A stretch of 64,000 bases of DNA, taken from positions 1,922,001 through 1,986,000 of the forward strand of contig NZ_JADBED010000001.1 of assembly GCF_014873955.1 (NCBI RefSeq), given 5' to 3'. Source of the stretch: Nesterenkonia lutea (GTDB lineage Bacteria; Actinomycetota; Actinomycetes; Actinomycetales; Micrococcaceae). The notes under the pieces are model-generated. The model was not told the DNA's origin. It saw nothing but the letters and a program-made list of their open reading frames with translations, and ran no database searches. The position numbers were made by a program, and so were the translations under genes. Of the stretch, positions 34,202 through 42,612 are shown piece by piece (the stretch's first letter is position 1; every line of letters begins with the position of its first letter).

Positions 34202-35059
34202 TCACACGCTGGCACTTTTCGAGGGGCTCAGCTTCTGGGTTCCGATGACGGAGAGCAATTGCAGCTTGTCGTGGCTCTCGGTGCCGGGGGTCGCGGTGAA
34301 GACGAGCAGTGTCTGGATCTGTTCGGGGTCCAGGAGACTTTGGCAGTAGACGGTCAACTCTCCGAGTTCGGGGTGGAGGAGGATTTTTTGTTCGCTGTAC
34401 CGCCATCCCACGACGTGTTCGGCCCATACTTCCGTGAACTCCGTGCTGCAACCCTGTAGCGCGTCGACGATATCGGCTGCACGCGATCGGGGCCCTTCTC
34501 GTGTGAGCACCTCCCGCAGCTGGGAGGCGAGGACCCTCGAGTGCTTGGGATGCTCCTCGACCGGGTACAGCTTTCGCTCAGCGTCGTTGGTGAACCACCG
34601 GTATATGACACTGCGGGCCAGTCCTTGGTGTGTCCGCTGGTCACCCAATAGCGCCAATCCTGGCTGGGTCTGGAACAGGGTCTCACCCAGAGAGTTCAGG
34701 ACGATGGCGGGGGTGTCCGTGAGCCTGTCCACCACGCGCATGAGGCCCACGTTGACGTGGTCTGTGCGGCGTACACGCGGTGCAGTTCCGTAGCCCACCA
34801 CCTGGAACAGGTAGTCGCGGTCATCCAGGGACAGGCGCAGACCGCGCGCCAGAGCCGTGACCATCTGCTCCGAGGGTTTCGGACTGTGACCGCGTTCCGT
34901 CCGTGAGTAGTAGTCACTGGACATTCCTGTCAAGGCCGCGACTTCCTCCCGGCGAAGCCCTGGCGTTCGACGCCGCTGACCCCTGATGAGACCAACGTCC
35001 TCGGGTTGAAGCTTCTCCCGCCTTGAACGTAGGAACTCGGCCAGCGCGCTTTTATCCAT
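34202..35059 (-). CDS. XRE/MmyB-like helix-turn-helix transcriptional regulator
   Basis: A 285-residue regulator. An N-terminal Cro/CI helix-turn-helix (LRREEVAALTGMSSDYYSR, residues 45-63) follows SALAEFLRSRREKLQPEDV. The C-terminal MmyB-like domain (about 105-275) has the SVIYRWFTNDAERKLYP and VGWRYSEQKILLHPELGE segments and may bind a lipid or small ligand. The frame is open upstream to 35548, but the ATG at 35057-35059 gives the standard family N-terminus. It is divergent from a short-chain dehydrogenase gene across 175 bp, the usual pairing of this regulator type with its target. Confidence 0.9.
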   Translation of the reverse strand: MDKSALAEFLRSRREKLQPEDVGLIRGQRRRTPGLRREEVAALTGMSSDYYSRTERGHSPKPSEQMVTALARGLRLSLDDRDYLFQVVGYGTAPRVRRTDHVNVGLMRVVDRLTDTPAIVLNSLGETLFQTQPGLALLGDQRTHQGLARSVIYRWFTNDAERKLYPVEEHPKHSRVLASQLREVLTREGPRSRAADIVDALQGCSTEFTEVWAEHVVGWRYSEQKILLHPELGELTVYCQSLLDPEQIQTLLVFTATPGTESHDKLQLLSVIGTQKLSPSKSASV

Positions 35060-35234
35060 ATGGGTAGTTTCCCGCACGACTGGTAGCCCGACCACTGTCC
35101 AGCAGTCAGAGGATAGGCGGGCCCTTCCTCGTGGCTGACCCTCTCCGTAGCGTTGCCCCACGTCACCGCGCCACCCGCCGATGGCCACACCATTCGAATC
35201 TAGCCGAACACAAATGAACGGAAAAGAGTAAAGA

Positions 35235-36122
35235 ATGAGCACAAAATGGACGACGGCGGATCTGCCGGACCTGACCGGAAAAACGATTGTAGTGACAGGA
35301 GCCACGGCAGGACTCGGTGAGGTGACCACGCGCGAGCTCGCCCGCGTCGGCGCACACGTGGTCATAGCAGTCCGAAACGAGCAGAAAGCGGCGGACATCG
35401 TCCGCGGCATAGGGCCCACGAAGGGGCGGATCGAGGTCCGCCACCTCGACGTCGCGGACCTAGCATCTGTCCGCCAGTTCGGCCGGAGCTGGTCGGAACC
35501 GGTCGATGTGCTGATCAACAACGCCGGCATCATGCAGGTCCCCCTCACCTACACCCCTGATGGGCTCGAGCTGCAGATTGCGACAAACTACTTCGGCCCG
35601 TTCGCCCTGACGAGCGCGCTCCTACCTCACATCACGGACCGCGTCGTATCCCTCTCGTCCCAGCTCCACCGGATCGGTCGTGCCCGCGTGGATGACCTGA
35701 ACTGGAAGACCCGGAAGTACGACGACCTGGCCGCTTATGCCGATTCCAAACTTGCCGTCGTCCTGTTTTCCAACGAACTACAGCGGCGCCTGAAGGCCGC
35801 TAACAGCCACCTGCGATCCATCACAGCTCATCCGGGAATCGCCAAGACCAACCTGGCCTCGCATGCCGGCGGACTGACCGGCCGCATCAACCACCTCGGG
35901 CCGATGCTCAACACCGTCGAACAGGGCGCCCTCCCCACCCTGTACGCCGCAACGCAGAATATCCCCGGTGGGTCCTACGTCGGTCCTGACGGTCCGGCGA
36001 GCATCAAAGGACACCCGAAGATCCGCCGTCCATCCCGCACGGCCCGCAACGAGAACGTCGCCCGGGATCTGTGGGACGAAACGAACAGGGTCGTAGGAGA
36101 CGACCTGGCCTTCACGATCTGA
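35235..36122 (+). CDS. Short-chain dehydrogenase/reductase (SDR)
   Basis: A 295-residue NAD(P)-dependent oxidoreductase. The cofactor motif TGATAGLG is near residue 21, the NNAG motif lies in DVLINNAGIMQ, the catalytic Ser in VVSLSSQLH and the Tyr/Lys pair in YADSKLAV. The protein resembles the retinol dehydrogenase/WW-domain oxidoreductase group of SDRs that act on bulky alcohols or ketones. AAGAG lies a few bases before the ATG. Control by the divergent MmyB-like regulator is inferred from arrangement. Confidence 0.9.
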   Translation: MSTKWTTADLPDLTGKTIVVTGATAGLGEVTTRELARVGAHVVIAVRNEQKAADIVRGIGPTKGRIEVRHLDVADLASVRQFGRSWSEPVDVLINNAGIMQVPLTYTPDGLELQIATNYFGPFALTSALLPHITDRVVSLSSQLHRIGRARVDDLNWKTRKYDDLAAYADSKLAVVLFSNELQRRLKAANSHLRSITAHPGIAKTNLASHAGGLTGRINHLGPMLNTVEQGALPTLYAATQNIPGGSYVGPDGPASIKGHPKIRRPSRTARNENVARDLWDETNRVVGDDLAFTI

Positions 36123-36209
36123 CGCCCACTTCTGGAAGACGGGTACCGGGACCCCAGCATCCTACGTCCGGGTATGGAGCGGTCTACAGATGCATCGACG
36201 ACCAGCTTG

Positions 36210-36722
36210 CTATTCGATCTGGAACTTGAATCCGCGGTGGGAACCGACAAACCCTAGTCGCTCGTAGAACCTGTGTGCGTCGATCCTGTTCGCGTCTGAT
36301 GTGAGTTGCACCAGGGAGGCATCTACAGCCGGTGCAGCGACATCGATCACCCATTTCATCATCGCAGTACCGATACCGCTTGACCGGTATTCGCCGGAAA
36401 CTCTCACTGCTTCGATCAGGAGTCGCGTCGAGCCCCGACGGGCCATGCCCGGTATCCGGGTGAGTTGCATCGTGGCCAACGGAATGTCATCTTCACTGAC
36501 AACCACCAAGATCTCGTTGGATGGGTCTGCGATCAGCTCCAAGAGTGCTTTCTCGTATAAGACAGTGTCGTCCAGAACGGCGCGGTCACCACGTCCCGCG
36601 CTGATCACGTCGTCTGCGAGAAGTTTCATAAGTCCGGAAAGGTCGTCGTGGCGTGCCCGACGGAGTGTGAAATTCCGAGTTCTCGTGGGCAATGGCTCCG
36701 GAAGCGACAGGATGGAAAGCAT
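36210..36722 (-). CDS. GNAT family N-acetyltransferase
   Basis: A 170-residue single-domain acetyltransferase. The acetyl-CoA motif appears as VSGEYRSSGIGTAMMKWV near residue 110, followed by VQLTSDANRIDAHRFYERLGF, the standard motif B end. Length is typical. It faces the SDR gene convergently. Substrate unknown. Confidence 0.88.
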   Translation of the reverse strand: MLSILSLPEPLPTRTRNFTLRRARHDDLSGLMKLLADDVISAGRGDRAVLDDTVLYEKALLELIADPSNEILVVVSEDDIPLATMQLTRIPGMARRGSTRLLIEAVRVSGEYRSSGIGTAMMKWVIDVAAPAVDASLVQLTSDANRIDAHRFYERLGFVGSHRGFKFQIE

Positions 36723-36797
36723 GTGATCAGTCTTTCACTGCGAATCCGTGACCAAACCCCTCGACCCATGGCGCCGCCGGTATGCAGTGAGCATCAT

Positions 36798-37101
36798 TTA
36801 CATGAGCACCCTGCCAGAGAGTTCAACGCGCTCCCCTGTCATCCAACGGAACTCATCGGAGACGAGCGCGACGATGGCATCGACAATCTCCTCCGGACGT
36901 CCGACCCGGCCAAGCGGGGTTTGCCGGGAAAGCGCGTCGCGCATGGTCTCGTCGTCTCACGTCACCCCGCCGTAGACGTCGGTGGCGGTCGGACCGGGGG
37001 CGATGGGGTTCACCCAGATCCCCTTAGGACCGAGCTCGAGGGCAGGGCTCCGAGTGATGGCCTCTAGTGCCTTCTTTGACGCGGCGTAGACCGAAGTTGC
37101 C
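36798..37101 (-). pseudogene. Broken short-chain dehydrogenase (C-terminal half, in-frame stop)
   Basis: On the minus strand a single frame encodes SVYAASKKALEAITRSPALE (catalytic Tyr and Lys), WVNPIAPGPTATDV, then a TGA at 36957-36959. It continues in the same frame with MRDALSRQTPLGRVGRPEEI and MTGERVELSGRVLM before TAA at 36798. This is the classical SDR C-terminal half. The N-terminal cofactor domain is missing and the stop interrupts the rest, so it cannot make an active enzyme. It marks decay in the island. Confidence 0.75.
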
Positions 37102-37299
37102 GGCCTTGAGTGTCGACTCCTTCGAGAGCCCAATAGTCGTGACGGAACGAACCCACGAAGGAACGCGACGATGTGTCCCACAAAACTACGGGCGCCCACG
37201 TCATCCAATACTTCCTCCGGAGTCACGGAGCTATGCGACCGAAGCCGTCTCACCGAGACCGCCGGCACCCCACCACCATGAGCACGAAGCCTCCATATA

Positions 37300-37328
37300 T
37301 TGACTATCGATATTAAGCGTCTGATAAT
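37300..37328 (+). promoter_or_regulatory. Housekeeping-type promoter giving a leaderless transcript
   Basis: TTGACT (37300-37305), a 17-bp spacer and GATAAT (37323-37328). The expected start site is at or next to the ATG at 37335, so the mRNA would be leaderless. TATCGATA (37305-37312), a perfect palindrome in the spacer, could be the operator of the XRE protein encoded downstream. The 37102-37299 stretch to the left contains no gene I can support. Confidence 0.65.
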
Positions 37329-37334
37329 CAATAC

Positions 37335-37811
37335 ATGTCTACTCTTTACTCAACGGCGCTACGAGCTGCTCTGAGTCTTCTGCTGCTGGGAAGTCTCATC
37401 GTCCAAGTGGCGATCCCTATTAATGCAACAAGTGCCGGAGAGGTGTTTCCGGAGATCGAACCGCTGACCACGCCCTACGCGATTCTCGCGATCGTCGCCA
37501 TCGTGGGAGTCCAAGTCGGGTTGGTCGCTACGTGGCGCCTAGCCTCAATGGTGTCAAAGGACCGAATCTTCGATAAGTCAGCGTTGAAATGGGTGGACGT
37601 CATCATCGTTGCACTGGTCGCCACCACCATCCTGGCCGCAGCGGTTTTCGTGCACCTGATCTTCATCGTCCAGATCGGCGGACCTCCGGCGCTGCTCGGG
37701 CTGGGTGGCGCCGTGGCACTTGGTGTGTCGCTGTTGTTGATTCTCGCGGTCATGCGTGGACTGTTGATCCAAGCAATCGACTACCGCAGTGAACTGGCGG
37801 GGGTGGTCTGA
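37335..37811 (+). CDS. DUF2975-family membrane protein
   Basis: A 158-residue membrane protein with four hydrophobic segments (about 7-28, 48-70, 88-112 and 118-145) in the DUF2975 pattern; the RIFDKSALKWVDVI segment between helices two and three is characteristic. The function is unknown. DUF2975 genes are almost always followed by a small YozG-type XRE regulator, as here, with the stop and start sharing one base (37811). It has no Shine-Dalgarno sequence, consistent with a leaderless mRNA. Confidence 0.85.
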   Translation: MSTLYSTALRAALSLLLLGSLIVQVAIPINATSAGEVFPEIEPLTTPYAILAIVAIVGVQVGLVATWRLASMVSKDRIFDKSALKWVDVIIVALVATTILAAAVFVHLIFIVQIGGPPALLGLGGAVALGVSLLLILAVMRGLLIQAIDYRSELAGVV

Positions 37812-38044
37812 TGGCCATCAGGGTCGCCATCGACGTCATGCTCGCTGAACGCCAGATGTCTGTGGGCGAGTTGGCCCAGAAGGTCGGAATCACGCCCGCC
37901 AACATCTCGATCCTGAAGAACAACCACGCCCGGGCCATCAGATTCTCCACCCTGGAAGCACTCTGCCAAGCTCTCGACTGTGAACCTGGCGACCTGCTGC
38001 GCCGGGAGAACCACGGCCCCACCACTGCTGGTGCGCAGAACTAG
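37811..38044 (+). CDS. Small XRE (YozG-like) transcriptional regulator
   Basis: A 77-residue protein consisting of one Cro/CI-type helix-turn-helix: MLAERQMSVGELAQKVGITP, then ANISILKNNHARAIRFSTLE and LCQALDCEPGDLL. This YozG-like type pairs with DUF2975 membrane proteins. The start shares a base with the preceding stop. Autoregulation through the palindrome in the upstream promoter is inference. Confidence 0.9.
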   Translation: MAIRVAIDVMLAERQMSVGELAQKVGITPANISILKNNHARAIRFSTLEALCQALDCEPGDLLRRENHGPTTAGAQN

Positions 38045-38106
38045 GCGATGGGTCTACGCATGACCAAGCCAGACCGATGGCACCAGTTTCATGCAGTTCA
38101 CAGAGA

Positions 38107-38152
38107 CGAACCAGCCCTGACCCGAACCTGCGTTCGCACCAGGGCTGGTTCG
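38107..38152. terminator. Bidirectional hairpin between the island and flgE
   Basis: CGAACCAGCCCTG (38107-38119) and CAGGGCTGGTTCG (38140-38152) form a perfect 13-bp stem with a 20-nt loop. It lies 47 bp past the flgE stop and 62 bp past the XRE stop, so it can end transcripts from both sides. No U-tract is obvious. Confidence 0.7.
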
Positions 38153-38198
38153 GCTGTCTCTCTCAGCCAACAGGAGCCAGGGCGAACCCTCCGAAACC

Positions 38199-39368
38199 TC
38201 AGCGCTTGAGGTTGGTGAGCTCCTGGAGCACCTCGTCGCTCGTCGTGATGATGCGCGCATTGGCCTGGAATCCGCGCTGGGCCACGATCAGATTGGTGAA
38301 CTCCTGGGAGAGGTCCACGTTCGACATTTCGAGCATGCCTCCGGCGAGTGTGCCCACGCCGGCCGCGCCGGGGGCCACGAAGTCCAGGGCACCGGAGTTG
38401 GCTGTCACGGTGTAGCCGGAGCTGCCAAGCTTCTCGAGACCGGCAGGGTTGCCCACCTGGCCCAGCATGATCTGAGCGATCGGCTGCTGGGCGCCGTTGC
38501 TGAATCGTCCTGTCAGCGTGCCGTCGGCGCCGAGGGTGTAGGACTGCAGCACGCCGGCGGCGGTGCCGTTCTGCTCGGCGATCGAGGCGGTGTCCAGCCC
38601 CGCATAACCTGTGAGTCCACTGAGGTCCACATCGACGCCGCCCACGGTGAGTGTCCCTCCGTTGAGAGTGCCGTCGGCGTTCTGGGTCAGCGCGGCGTTC
38701 GTCGTCTGCGCCCCGCGGGAGCCGGTGACGTCCCAACCCGCAGCGGTGCGGGTGAAGCTCAGCTGCAGCGTGTCGCTGGAGCCGTCGGCGTTGAAGACCT
38801 CGCGGTCGAGGGTCTTGTTCGTCCCTGCGGCCGCGCCCTGCGGGAGGTTCCCCTCCACCGCGGCAGCGGTGGTCTGCGTCCCAGGAGCGGTCAGGCCCAC
38901 TGGGAGGACGATGTCCTGCAGGGCACCGCCGGCAGGCAGCTGCCCGTCGGTGGCCATGCGTCCTTGCACGATGCCTCCATCGGGGCTGACCAGGCGGCCG
39001 CGCGCGTCGAAGTCGAAGGTGCCGGCCCGGGAGAGGACCTCCTGGCCCCCTTTGCGCAGGACGAAGAATCCGTCACCGGAGACCATCATGTCGGTCGCCC
39101 GGCCGGTGGACTGGGCGGAGCCCTGGGTGAAGTTCGTGGCGGTGCCCGCCACCTGGACGCCGAGGCCGACCTGCGCGGGGTTCCCGCCGCCCATCTCGTC
39201 CGCGGCGCCGCGGGCGCCCTGGGTCATCTGGGAGAGGGTGTCCTGGAACTGGGTGCTCTGGCTCTTGAAGCCGGAGGTGTTCACGTTGGCGATGTTGTTG
39301 CCGGTGGTGTCCAGCATGGTCTGGTGGGAGCGCAGACCCGAGATTCCTGAGTTCAGTGAGCGAAGCAT
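38199..39368 (-). CDS. flgE: Flagellar hook protein FlgE
   Basis: A 389-residue hook protein. It has the rod/hook N-terminal motif LNSGISGLRSHQTMLDTTG and NIANVNTSGFKSQ, and the C-terminal motif MSNVDLSQEFTNLIVAQRGF near residue 345. The middle domain (about 95-320) is low-complexity and Thr/Ala/Gly-rich. It is the last gene of the flgB operon and the nearest flagellar gene to the island. FlgG-like length was considered (about 260), but 389 residues fits FlgE. Confidence 0.95.
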   Translation of the reverse strand: MLRSLNSGISGLRSHQTMLDTTGNNIANVNTSGFKSQSTQFQDTLSQMTQGARGAADEMGGGNPAQVGLGVQVAGTATNFTQGSAQSTGRATDMMVSGDGFFVLRKGGQEVLSRAGTFDFDARGRLVSPDGGIVQGRMATDGQLPAGGALQDIVLPVGLTAPGTQTTAAAVEGNLPQGAAAGTNKTLDREVFNADGSSDTLQLSFTRTAAGWDVTGSRGAQTTNAALTQNADGTLNGGTLTVGGVDVDLSGLTGYAGLDTASIAEQNGTAAGVLQSYTLGADGTLTGRFSNGAQQPIAQIMLGQVGNPAGLEKLGSSGYTVTANSGALDFVAPGAAGVGTLAGGMLEMSNVDLSQEFTNLIVAQRGFQANARIITTSDEVLQELTNLKR

Positions 39369-39453
39369 GTGTGTGCCTTTCGGTGGGAGCTGGAGCGTGG
39401 AATGAAGCTGGGAATGTGGCTGGGACGGAACTTTTCAGCGGGCAATCGTTCGG

Positions 39454-39933
39454 TCAGTCCTGCACCGCAGCGGCGGAGACGGCGGCGATGCTCGAGTACG
39501 CATGGGGCGTGCCGTCGATGAGCACCTGGGGCTCACCCTCTCCGAAGGTCACGGAGGTGACGATGCCGGTGACTGCGGGGTCAGCAGGGGTCGGGGCGGT
39601 GGTCACGCTCTGTCCGATGAGCGCCGCCGCGGCGCTGCGCTGCCCCACGCCCAGCGCGCTCTGCTGAGACTGGGCCAGTGCGGAGAGCTGCTCCATGGAT
39701 GCCAGCTGGGTGGTCTGGGCGATCATGTCGTTCGTGTCCATGGGTGAGCTGGGGTCCTGGTTCGTCAGCTGAGTGACCAGCAGCTTCAGAAAGACCTCGC
39801 CGTCCATGGTCTGCTTCAGCTCGCGCGGCGCCTGGCTCGGGTCGGTGCCGGCCCGTCGGGCCGCATCGATTGATTCGGCGTCGATGGCAGTCGAGCCGCT
39901 CGGCTGGCTGCCATCTATGGCTGTGATCGGCAT
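39454..39933 (-). CDS. flgD: Flagellar hook scaffold protein FlgD
   Basis: A 159-residue FlgD. The conserved N-terminal block GEVFLKLLVTQLTNQDPSSP, then MIAQTTQLASMEQLSAL, is clear (residues 46-87). The C-terminal Ig-like domain is short. FlgD caps the growing hook. AGGAG lies five bases before the ATG. An 85-bp gap separates it from flgE, with no promoter motif of the flagellar type in it. Confidence 0.93.
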   Translation of the reverse strand: MPITAIDGSQPSGSTAIDAESIDAARRAGTDPSQAPRELKQTMDGEVFLKLLVTQLTNQDPSSPMDTNDMIAQTTQLASMEQLSALAQSQQSALGVGQRSAAAALIGQSVTTAPTPADPAVTGIVTSVTFGEGEPQVLIDGTPHAYSSIAAVSAAAVQD

Positions 39934-39988
39934 CTGGTCTCCTCATGAACGATGACGGGGTGGGCTGGTCGGGGCTGCGGCGCGCGGT

Positions 39989-41785
39989 TCAGGCCAGGAG
40001 GTCCAGTCCCACCGAATGCAGGGCCTCGAGTCTTGAGGCGGAGTCGGTGTGCGCGGGTCCTGTGCTTCTGTTCGACAGCTGGTCGAGGAGCTGCTCCGCA
40101 TCGAGCTCAGGCGACTGGTCCCCAGGCGCCGGGTCTCGAGTCGCCGGGTCGTCGGCCTGCTGGTGGTCAGTTGAGGGGTCTCGTGAGCGCTCCCCGGGCT
40201 GTCCCTCCCCACGCCCCTGTCCCGCAGAGGACGACGGCGCCTCGCCCTCCCCGAGGCTCACCTGACCTGAGCCCAGTCCGAGCCCGGCGAGGTCCCGGCG
40301 CAGGTCAGTGAGCATTCCACGCAGCGCCTCGCGTCCAGCGTCCTGGGGGGTGAAGAGCTCGATCCGCATGGCGTCCCCCGTGATGTTGGCGCGCACGGTG
40401 ACCGGGCCGAGGTTCTCCGGGGCGATGTTCACCGTCAGAACCTTCTCACCGGCCGGGCCGCTTGCCAGCTGGGCGATCGGGCCCATCAGCTGCGCCTGCA
40501 GCGGGGGCGCGCTGGTGCCTGCGGGCTGCGGGCCCGTGGGGACCGGCGTCGCTGCGGGCTGGATGTGTCCCGGCTGCGGCGTGGGTGCCGAGCCTGGTGC
40601 CAGCGTCGTGGCACCGGCACTCGCGGTCTGTGCTGACGCTGCCTCGGCTGCGGCGGGCGGTCTCCCGGGCCGGGGTATCTGGGGCGCCTGAGCCGTCAGA
40701 GAAGCCTGCACGCTCGCGGTGGGAAGTGGCGGCACATCAGGCCTCGGGACCGGGACCTCGGAGTCGGGGGAAGGGTCCACCGGTGTCTGCTGAGGCGTCG
40801 ACTGGGCGCCGTATGCAGCTGTTGAGGACGTAGCGGCTGTTGAAGATACAGCGGTCGCCGGCTGTGAGTCCGTGGACCCCGCCGCCTCCCCCGGGTCTCC
40901 GGAGTCGCTGGCCTGGGGATCGCTGGCCCGATCCGACTCTTCGGTCCTCGCAGGCGGCAGCACCGGGGTGGACTGCGCCGCCTGGGTCGACTGTGCCACT
41001 CGGGTCGTCGGCGGTGTCCGTTCCGCTGGGACCGACTGGTCTGCCTGGTCTGACTGGTCTGGCCGGTCGGGCTGGACCGACTGGTCTGCCTGGTCAGCCG
41101 GTTCTGACTCGTCTGACCCGGCCGCCGCCTCTGCCGGCACCATGGAAGTCTCGTGGCCTGGTTGTGCTGGAGGTCCCTGGTGCGCTGTCCGCGCCGATTG
41201 CATGGCCTCTCCAACAGGCGCTGGCTGCGTGGGCGTCTCGGTCTGGCCATCAACGGAGAATGCGGAGGGTTTCTGCTCTGCTGTGGGCGCGTCTGTGCTG
41301 TCTCCGGTCAGCGTGGGACCCAGCCCTGCGTCGTCCACCGGCTCATCAGCCGCTGACTCCGTGGCGAGACCGCCTGCTGACCTCGTCACGATCCCGGCGT
41401 GTTCGTCGACCGGACCTTCGGTGCGGGCCGCGGCCGCTCTGACGAGTCCTATGTCGATGACCGCGGCAGACGAGGCTTTCGGGAGCCGGAATGCTGCCGT
41501 GCCAGCCGCGGGGATTGTGGAGGACCTGTTGGACGCAGGGATGGATGCCGGGGCGGGCGCCGGACGCGATGTCTCCGAGTCGCCGTCCGCGGAGGCCCTT
41601 CCGTCTGTCGCTACCTCCCTGTTGGCACCACGCTGCCCGGGCGGCCGCGCAGACTCGAGCGCCTGCGCAAAGGCGTGCCCTGAGCGAGCCTGGTCAGAGG
41701 GGCGACCGGCCTCCGTGACGGTCCGCCGTGAAGCAGGGGTGACGTCAAGCCTCGGTGAGGAGGTCAGGTTCATCGCTGCGTTCAT
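39989..41785 (-). CDS. fliK: Flagellar hook-length control protein FliK
   Basis: A 598-residue protein. About 430 residues of Pro/Ala/Thr/Ser/Gln-rich, repeat-bearing sequence (including Asp-Gln repeats near 240-270) precede the conserved FliK C-terminal domain, seen as LTVNIAPENLGPVTVRANI and MRIELFTPQDAGREALRGM near residue 465. FliK acts as the molecular ruler and triggers the FlhB switch. The start overlaps the NlpC/P60 gene stop (ATGA). Length is at the upper end of the family. Confidence 0.9.
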   Translation of the reverse strand: MNAAMNLTSSPRLDVTPASRRTVTEAGRPSDQARSGHAFAQALESARPPGQRGANREVATDGRASADGDSETSRPAPAPASIPASNRSSTIPAAGTAAFRLPKASSAAVIDIGLVRAAAARTEGPVDEHAGIVTRSAGGLATESAADEPVDDAGLGPTLTGDSTDAPTAEQKPSAFSVDGQTETPTQPAPVGEAMQSARTAHQGPPAQPGHETSMVPAEAAAGSDESEPADQADQSVQPDRPDQSDQADQSVPAERTPPTTRVAQSTQAAQSTPVLPPARTEESDRASDPQASDSGDPGEAAGSTDSQPATAVSSTAATSSTAAYGAQSTPQQTPVDPSPDSEVPVPRPDVPPLPTASVQASLTAQAPQIPRPGRPPAAAEAASAQTASAGATTLAPGSAPTPQPGHIQPAATPVPTGPQPAGTSAPPLQAQLMGPIAQLASGPAGEKVLTVNIAPENLGPVTVRANITGDAMRIELFTPQDAGREALRGMLTDLRRDLAGLGLGSGQVSLGEGEAPSSSAGQGRGEGQPGERSRDPSTDHQQADDPATRDPAPGDQSPELDAEQLLDQLSNRSTGPAHTDSASRLEALHSVGLDLLA

Positions 41786-42612
41786 GAGCTCGCTCCAGAT
41801 CTGCGGCTCTGCGAAGCTTCGAACTGCGAGCGCTGAGCCGCGGCGATCTCCCCCTCGGTGCCGGCGGTCGAGGCTCCCGGAGCGTCCACCACGCGACGTA
41901 TGGTCAGGATGTCCGCGTCCTTCTCGAACATCTCCCGAATCTCCACGTCTTTGCCGGGCTTGGGGGCGTGCAGGATCTTGTTGTCTCCTGCGTAGATCCC
42001 GATGTGGTCTCCATTGCGGGTGACGATCAGGTCGCCTGGCCGAGCCTCTGCCAGAGTCGGGATCTCAGTGCCGGTCTTCAGCTGGTCGTAGGTGACTCGC
42101 GGCACCTTCACCCCGAGGTCCTTGAAGACCAGCTGCACGAGTCCGGAGCAGTCGAGGCCGACGTCGGGATCGGTGCCGCCCCAGACATAGGGCACGCCCA
42201 GGTACTTCTTGGCCTGCGCGAGGACATCGCTGCCGTCCACGCCACCCGAGGAGAAGCTCTGGCTCCGCGCTGCCGGGGCAGCCGGGGAGGTGCTGCCGGC
42301 CGAGGAGCTGTTGGCGGCTGGAGTGCTGGAAGAGGCAGCTGAGCCGGCGGTGGTGGCGCCGCCGCCGGCGGCGGCGCCTGATGCGGAGGCGCCCGCCGTT
42401 CCGCTGCCCGCGCCTGTCAAGGTGCGCAGCATTGCGTTGAAGTCGGAGTCCCCTGTGCCGGTCTCCTCAGCGATGACGCTCTGGAGCGCGCCGCTCTGTG
42501 CCGTTGACGCAGCACTGGAGGACTGGACGCTGGTCTGACGCTGGGCACCGGTGACCTGTGCGATCGTGCTTTCGATCTGCCCTACCCTGCCGATGACGTC
42601 GGTGAAGCTCAT
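41782..42612 (-). CDS. NlpC/P60 (C40) peptidoglycan hydrolase in the rod/hook operon
   Basis: A 276-residue protein with a C40 cysteine peptidase domain (about 123-240): YVWGGTDPDVGLDCSGLVQ with Cys155, GDHIGIYAG with His203, and a third polar site at His215 in LHAPKPG. The first 20 residues (MSFTDVIGRVGQIESTIAQV) form a helix, followed by a Ser/Ala/Gly-rich linker. No Sec signal is visible, so export through the flagellar apparatus is possible. Located between fliJ and fliK with ATGA overlaps on both sides, it probably opens the cell wall for the rod, replacing the FlgJ muramidase. Confidence 0.88.
   Translation of the reverse strand: MSFTDVIGRVGQIESTIAQVTGAQRQTSVQSSSAASTAQSGALQSVIAEETGTGDSDFNAMLRTLTGAGSGTAGASASGAAAGGGATTAGSAASSSTPAANSSSAGSTSPAAPAARSQSFSSGGVDGSDVLAQAKKYLGVPYVWGGTDPDVGLDCSGLVQLVFKDLGVKVPRVTYDQLKTGTEIPTLAEARPGDLIVTRNGDHIGIYAGDNKILHAPKPGKDVEIREMFEKDADILTIRRVVDAPGASTAGTEGEIAAAQRSQFEASQSRRSGASS

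Noticed and set aside
33976..34215. Short minus-strand frame between the hydrolase and XRE genes (79 codons)
   Set aside because: Overlaps the operator and the end of the XRE gene, with unremarkable composition and no family match I recognise.
35060..35548. N-terminal extension of the MmyB-like regulator
   Set aside because: It runs through the divergent promoter and the start of the SDR gene; the family N-terminus begins at 35059.
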